This document shows positions 4,546 to 7,091 of a stretch of 7,091 bases of DNA, one piece after another. Both the position numbers and the translations under genes were made by a program. Where the stretch lies: assembly GCA_028290165.1 (NCBI GenBank), contig JAQGKJ010000045.1, forward strand, positions 1-7,091, read 5' to 3'. The stretch comes from Bradyrhizobium sp. (lineage in GTDB: Bacteria > Pseudomonadota > Alphaproteobacteria > Rhizobiales > Xanthobacteraceae). Positions within the stretch are counted from its first letter, which is position 1; every line of letters begins with the position of its first letter. The notes below the pieces were generated by a model. The model saw nothing but the letters and a program-made list of their open reading frames with translations, searched no databases and had not been told where the DNA came from.

Positions 4546-4865
4546 CCGCCGGGCTTGGCGGTGCTGCCGGTCTTGGTCCGCGGCTTGGCGGGAGTTAACG
4601 ACGCCTTCGGCGCATCGTTGCTGCGCACAGTGCCCCACGGATCGGTAGAGCCTTTGGCGTCCGGTATCTTCCGCAGCGATTCCTTGTAAGCCTTTTGCTG
4701 CTCAGCCTCCTGCTCCTTTTCCTCCGGCGTCTTGGATGGCTGGTCGGACAGCAAATTCATTTTGGGCATCTGGGCAAAGACCGGCCCCGGCCCCGCCAGC
4801 AATGCGATCATGACCGCCGCGCCAATCACCCCTGCGCCAACAACTCCCGGGCCAACAACTCTCAT
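4524..4865 (-). CDS. Small exported protein with K/P-rich tail, 113 aa
   Basis: Residues 1-31 form a Sec-type signal peptide (hydrophobic GAGVIGAAVMIALLAG, then PGPVFA before Q32), so the mature 82-aa protein is probably periplasmic. The mature part has a charged helix (PEEKEQEAEQQKAYKESLRK, about 47-66), the segment STDPWGTVRS (73-82), and a lysine-, threonine- and proline-rich tail. I recognise the 'KTPEE...AYKxSLRKIPD...DPWG' pattern as a Bradyrhizobium-type exported protein of unknown function. Start ATG 4865 has AGGGAG seven bases upstream; the longer frame to 4895 lacks this. Its 3' end overlaps the end of the Crp/Fnr gene by 22 bases in tail-to-tail orientation. It may be cotranscribed with the lipoprotein 72 bases upstream. 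Confidence 0.8.
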   Translation of the reverse strand: MRVVGPGVVGAGVIGAAVMIALLAGPGPVFAQMPKMNLLSDQPSKTPEEKEQEAEQQKAYKESLRKIPDAKGSTDPWGTVRSNDAPKASLTPAKPRTKTGSTAKPGGQAKIAD

Positions 4866-4937
4866 GGGATGCTCCCTGTATTTTCCGCTCAACATACCAC
4901 CGCGCGGGCCGCGGCGCCAAGCGCGCCCGTTCGTGCG

Positions 4938-5069
4938 CTAGAGATGGTCCGACTTGCAGGATTTCGGCGATTGCAGCCAGTCGTCCCAGATCGGACCGCA
5001 TCTGGTGCAACCACTGAGGGCGAGGCCCAGCGCGATCACGCCTGAGATCAATAGCAATCGCCGGAACAT
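4938..5069 (-). CDS. Short lipoprotein, 43 aa
   Basis: The precursor begins MFRRLLLISGVIALGLALSG and continues CTRCGPIWDDWLQSPKSCKS, ending DHL. It has a basic n-region, a hydrophobic core and a lipobox L-S-G-C with the lipidated cysteine at 21. The mature peptide is only 23 residues with two further cysteines (C24 and C38) that could form a disulphide, and it is acidic to neutral. It would be anchored in the periplasm or outer membrane. GGGGAG precedes ATG 5069 by ten bases on the minus strand, and a palindrome lies directly upstream of that. I recognise it as a small lipoprotein of the Bradyrhizobium group; function unknown. It is first in a likely pair with the gene at 4524-4865. Confidence 0.78.
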   Translation of the reverse strand: MFRRLLLISGVIALGLALSGCTRCGPIWDDWLQSPKSCKSDHL

Positions 5070-5087
5070 GGTCGAGCAACTCCCCAC

Positions 5088-5104
5088 GGCCGTATCATAC
5101 GGCC
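5088..5104. promoter_or_regulatory. Perfect 17-bp palindrome in a divergent gap
   Basis: GGCCGTAT-C-ATACGGCC has two perfect 8-bp arms around a single centre base. It lies between the lipoprotein start (5069, minus) and the thioesterase start (5180, plus), directly next to the lipoprotein's ribosome binding site at 5081-5086. It could be an operator for a dimeric regulator, or, as RNA, a 7-bp hairpin with a three-base loop that affects translation of the lipoprotein. Confidence 0.5.
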
Positions 5105-5179
5105 TCAAGTCGGGCATTTTCAAGCCGCTGGCGCTGCTGTTCCCTTCCGCAAAATGGCCTCTAGACTGGCCCCCTGCCA

Positions 5180-5668
5180 ATGTCGAGCGAGGAACCGCCG
5201 TCCATGCAATACGAGCCACAAGTAGAGGGATTCGATCTCGAGGAAGCCGGACGCGTCCTTGTCAACGTGTTCGCGCCGTGGGTGCAGGACCTCGGGCTGT
5301 CGACCGAGCGCATCGAGTGCGACGCGCCGCCGGGTGCCGCGCCCGACTGGCAGCCGGGGGCGATCCTGCGAATGGCCTTCTCCGAACGCTTGTGCCGGCA
5401 CGGCGGCATCGTCTGCGGCCAGGCGCTGATGGCGCTCGCCGATACCTCGATGGTGCTCGCGATCCTTGCGGCCAACCGCGGCTACCGGCCCATGACGACG
5501 GTCGATCAAACCACGCATTTCATGCGCGCTGTGACAAAATCGGACGTGCTGGCGGATGCGCGGGTGGTGCGTCTGGGACGCACCATGAGCTTCGGCCGCG
5601 TCACCCTCTTCAGCGCCGCCGACAGCAAGCCGGTGGCGATAGTCTCGAGCGCGTTCGCGATGCTGTGA
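5180..5668 (+). CDS. PaaI-type hotdog-fold thioesterase, 162 aa
   Basis: The protein is expected to hydrolyse an acyl-CoA thioester in the cytoplasm. The central hotdog helix is recognisable in HGGIVCGQALMALADTSMVL (74-93), which corresponds to the HGG-x(n)-LADT pattern of PaaI-family enzymes, with D88 as the likely catalytic acid. The following strands match the fold: TTVDQTTHFMRAV, ARVVRLGRTMSFGRVTLFSA and PVAIVSSAFAML. The substrate cannot be told. The start is uncertain: ATG 5180 has little Shine-Dalgarno, while ATG 5204 (MQYEPQV) has GCGAGGA ten bases upstream and loses only eight residues. It ends 26 bases before the convergent HdeA-like gene, with only a weak 4-bp hairpin between. Confidence 0.85.
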   Translation: MSSEEPPSMQYEPQVEGFDLEEAGRVLVNVFAPWVQDLGLSTERIECDAPPGAAPDWQPGAILRMAFSERLCRHGGIVCGQALMALADTSMVLAILAANRGYRPMTTVDQTTHFMRAVTKSDVLADARVVRLGRTMSFGRVTLFSAADSKPVAIVSSAFAML

Positions 5669-5694
5669 ACGTTCGCCCGTGAGGGCTTATTGGC

Positions 5695-5988
5695 TTATTT
5701 GCCGAGGGTCTTCTCGGCGGCGTTGACGATGCTGATTGTCGGATTCGCTGCGCAGAAGGTGCCAAATTTTTTGGCGTTCGTGACGAACACCTCGGTATCG
5801 ATGATCGCCTCGTCCTCGTCGCCCTTGTACCAGCCATCCATCCAGGTCAGCACCATCTTGATCTCGTCATCGCCACCTTCGATGAATTGCTTGCAGCTCA
5901 TGGTCGATAGATCGAGCACAACGGCATGGGCGGGGGCCGCCGACAGCGCTAGCACAGCCGCAAACAACATCACCGTCGCCGTCTTCAT
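5695..5988 (-). CDS. HdeA-like periplasmic acid-stress chaperone, 97 aa
   Basis: HdeA is a periplasmic chaperone that partly unfolds at low pH and holds client proteins soluble. Here residues 1-22 form a Sec signal (MKTATVMLFAAVLALSAAP then AHA before V23). The mature part, about 75 residues, has the HdeA layout: MSCKQFIEGGDDEIKMVLTW (30-49), WYKGDEDEA (53-61), FVTNAKKFGTFCAANPTISI (68-87). C32 and C79 are the two cysteines expected to make the single disulphide. The ATG at 5988 is chosen because a near-perfect GGGAGG lies five bases upstream on the minus strand; the frame extends to 6093 but without such a site. It is divergent from the PilZ gene at 6180. Confidence 0.85.
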   Translation of the reverse strand: MKTATVMLFAAVLALSAAPAHAVVLDLSTMSCKQFIEGGDDEIKMVLTWMDGWYKGDEDEAIIDTEVFVTNAKKFGTFCAANPTISIVNAAEKTLGK

Positions 5989-6179
5989 ACCACCTCCCTG
6001 GAAACTGACATCGCAGCATGAGCAGATTCCGGCAAACCGCGCCAGCGCGTTTTCGGGGCACTTATCGTAAACGAAACCTGAACCTGGACCCAATTAACGC
6101 GGATATTCGATTCAATTGCCCGTAATTCCGCTTTGCTATCCACAACCGTGAACCGGCAGCGGTATCGGGAATAGCGACG

Positions 6180-6422
6180 ATGATCGAGAAAAGGGCAGTG
6201 CCCAGACACAGAGTGCTCAAAGGCGGCAGGCTCGCGTTCAGCGGCGGCGGCGGGGTCGACTGCACGGTGCGAAACATCTCATCGAATGGGGCGCGGCTCG
6301 ATGTCGCCAATCCCATCGGCGTGCCGCCGTCTTTCACGCTCGTCATCGCGGCTGATCAGTTCATGCGCCGTTGCCACGCGGTCTGGAGCGGCGAGGCGCG
6401 GATCGGCGTCGCGTTCGATTAG
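6180..6422 (+). CDS. PilZ domain protein, 80 aa (minimal)
   Basis: This second PilZ protein in the window is shorter than the usual domain of about 100 residues. The binding motif is intact: R5-A-V-P-R9 (RxxxR) and N32-I-S-S-N-G37 (NxSxxG), followed by strands ARLDVANP, SFTLVIAADQF and RCHAVWSGEARIGVAF, ending right after the last strand. It should bind c-di-GMP in the cytoplasm; the output is unknown. A four-glycine loop (22-25) replaces the usual linker between strands. GGGA about nine bases before ATG 6180 is a fair Shine-Dalgarno. It is not close relative to the PilZ protein at 1659-1997 by eye; only the motifs are shared. Confidence 0.85.
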   Translation: MIEKRAVPRHRVLKGGRLAFSGGGGVDCTVRNISSNGARLDVANPIGVPPSFTLVIAADQFMRRCHAVWSGEARIGVAFD

Positions 6423-6729
6423 TTGGCGCAACGATAAATCCAAACGCGGGAGCCCTTCATTAACCGGCTTATTTGAGACCACGCGATTTGTTGATTTCCG
6501 CCTCTATGGACTTTCCAAGGGCGTCTTTCACAATTTCCCATCGGCAGTCTCCCGACGATAGCGGCGGTAAAACGGGCGTCATGCACACTTCTGCCCGATC
6601 GATGTGTCTTCAATGGTTCGTTGGCTCGACACCTCCGCCTTGACGCGCCCCGATTTGCGGACGACGCTGGCTGCTCGATCCAATTGCGCCACGGGCCCTC
6701 CGGAGAGCGCGAATGTTCAGGGAGCTATC
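6423..6729. other. 307-bp gap before the cytochrome gene
   Basis: I see no convincing gene here. A 45-codon plus frame from ATG 6508 and a minus-strand frame across 6419-6613 have no ribosome binding sites or recognisable features. The cytochrome frame stays open upstream to an ATG at 6613, but the good Shine-Dalgarno is at 6718-6723. No FNR/FixK box (TTGA-N6-TCAA) and no clear intrinsic terminator for the PilZ gene were found. Confidence 0.4.
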
Positions 6730-7091
6730 ATGTCCAATAAAACACGCGTGATCTTGACCGCGGGGCTGCTCAGCGCCGCCTTTCCGGCCTGGGGCCAGCA
6801 ATTGCCGGATGGACCCGGCAAGGAATTGGCCGAGGCCAACTGCAATATCTGCCACACCTTGTTGAGCCGCGTGGGCGCGGGCTACACGCCGCAAGGTTGG
6901 ACCACCGTGCTGCGGATGATGGTCAATCAGGGCGCTGCCGTGCCGGCCGATCAGATTGAGCCGCTCAAGGCCTATCTGATCAAGAGCTTTCCGGAAAAGG
7001 GCAAGCCCGCCGGTGTCGTCATCGAGGGGCCCTCCGAAGTCTCGTTCAAGGAGTGGCAGGCGCCGACGCCGGGGTCGCGGCCGCATGACCC
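6730..7091 (+). CDS. Cytochrome c / virginiamycin B lyase-like protein, 5' part
   Basis: The first 120 residues are present and the gene runs off the right edge. A signal peptide (MSNKTRVILTAGLLSAAFPA, then WGQ) sends it to the periplasm. C38-N-I-C41-H42 is a CxxCH haem c attachment site, and a monohaem fold follows (GWTTVLRMMVNQGAAVPADQ, IEPLKAYLIKSFP), with M63 or M64 a candidate distal haem ligand. From about residue 95 the sequence changes to GPSEVSFKEWQAPTPGSRPH, typical of the start of the Vgb-like beta-propeller in Bradyrhizobium cytochrome fusions. The propeller is outside the window. Here 'lyase' is a fold name and need not mean antibiotic breakdown. ATG 6730 has AGGGAG (6718-6723) six bases upstream; an in-frame ATG at 6613 would bury the signal peptide. 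Confidence 0.8.
   Translation, partial: MSNKTRVILTAGLLSAAFPAWGQQLPDGPGKELAEANCNICHTLLSRVGAGYTPQGWTTVLRMMVNQGAAVPADQIEPLKAYLIKSFPEKGKPAGVVIEGPSEVSFKEWQAPTPGSRPHD

Noticed and set aside
4954..5682. 242-codon plus-strand frame
   Set aside because: It overlaps the lipoprotein antisense and the thioesterase in another frame; its residues are arginine- and alanine-rich without any fold pattern.
6034..6052. Inverted repeat AAACCGCGCCAGCGCGTTT, terminator-like with TTTT
   Set aside because: It lies in a divergent gap with no gene ending there on the plus strand, and one arm has an extra base; probably incidental to GC-rich sequence.
6063..6110. Promoter-like TTGGGT-N17-TTACGA on the minus strand for the HdeA-like gene
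   Set aside because: Both elements match the consensus poorly, so I did not list it as a feature.
6610..7086. 158-codon minus-strand frame opposite the cytochrome
   Set aside because: The plus strand carries a signal peptide, CxxCH and a ribosome binding site, so this frame is a shadow.

Overview
The window looks like chromosome from a high-GC alphaproteobacterium of the Bradyrhizobium/Rhodopseudomonas group (Nitrobacteraceae). The grounds are GC-rich codon use, many short proteins (43-113 aa) of types I associate with Bradyrhizobium genomes, paired Crp/Fnr regulators with the tail motif CECYE, and a c-type cytochrome whose sequence runs into a virginiamycin-B-lyase-like segment. This assignment is from recognition and was not checked by a search. 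I see no rRNA, tRNA, insertion sequence, CRISPR array or phage gene.

Layout. (1) 1-1060 is gene-poor and rich in signals: a palindrome (69-86), helically phased TAC repeats (235-260), an EcfG-like promoter candidate (267-291), a 26-aa wholly uncharged hydrophobic peptide gene (327-407) with its own terminator, a 63-aa gene (627-818), and a FixK/FNR-type box (878-895) placed correctly over a -10 element, followed 50 bases after the predicted start by a strong hairpin. (2) 1061-2372 holds small genes: a 64-aa unknown, a 59-aa zinc-ribbon-like protein, a PilZ-domain protein on the minus strand and a 76-aa unknown on the minus strand. (3) 2584-4545 holds a frameshifted remnant of a small 'YLREQAE...LADELAARVAALQ' protein, then two Crp/Fnr-family regulators in the same orientation, separated by a 240-bp gap that carries a 20-bp inverted repeat. 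(4) 4524-5069 is a minus-strand pair of small exported proteins, one with a Sec signal and one lipoprotein. The first overlaps the end of the second Crp/Fnr gene tail to tail. (5) 5180-7091 holds a PaaI-type thioesterase, an HdeA-like periplasmic protein, a second PilZ protein and the start of a cytochrome c fusion that runs off the window.

How it may fit together. The contents lean towards sensing and envelope or stress functions: two cyclic-nucleotide/Fnr-fold regulators, two PilZ proteins with intact c-di-GMP-binding motifs, an HdeA-like chaperone, and small exported proteins. No metabolic pathway or multi-gene system can be assembled from the window. The most interesting signals are the class-II-spaced FixK/FNR promoter that may make a short RNA, the tiny membrane peptide with its possible stress promoter, and several clean palindromes in divergent or regulatory gaps.
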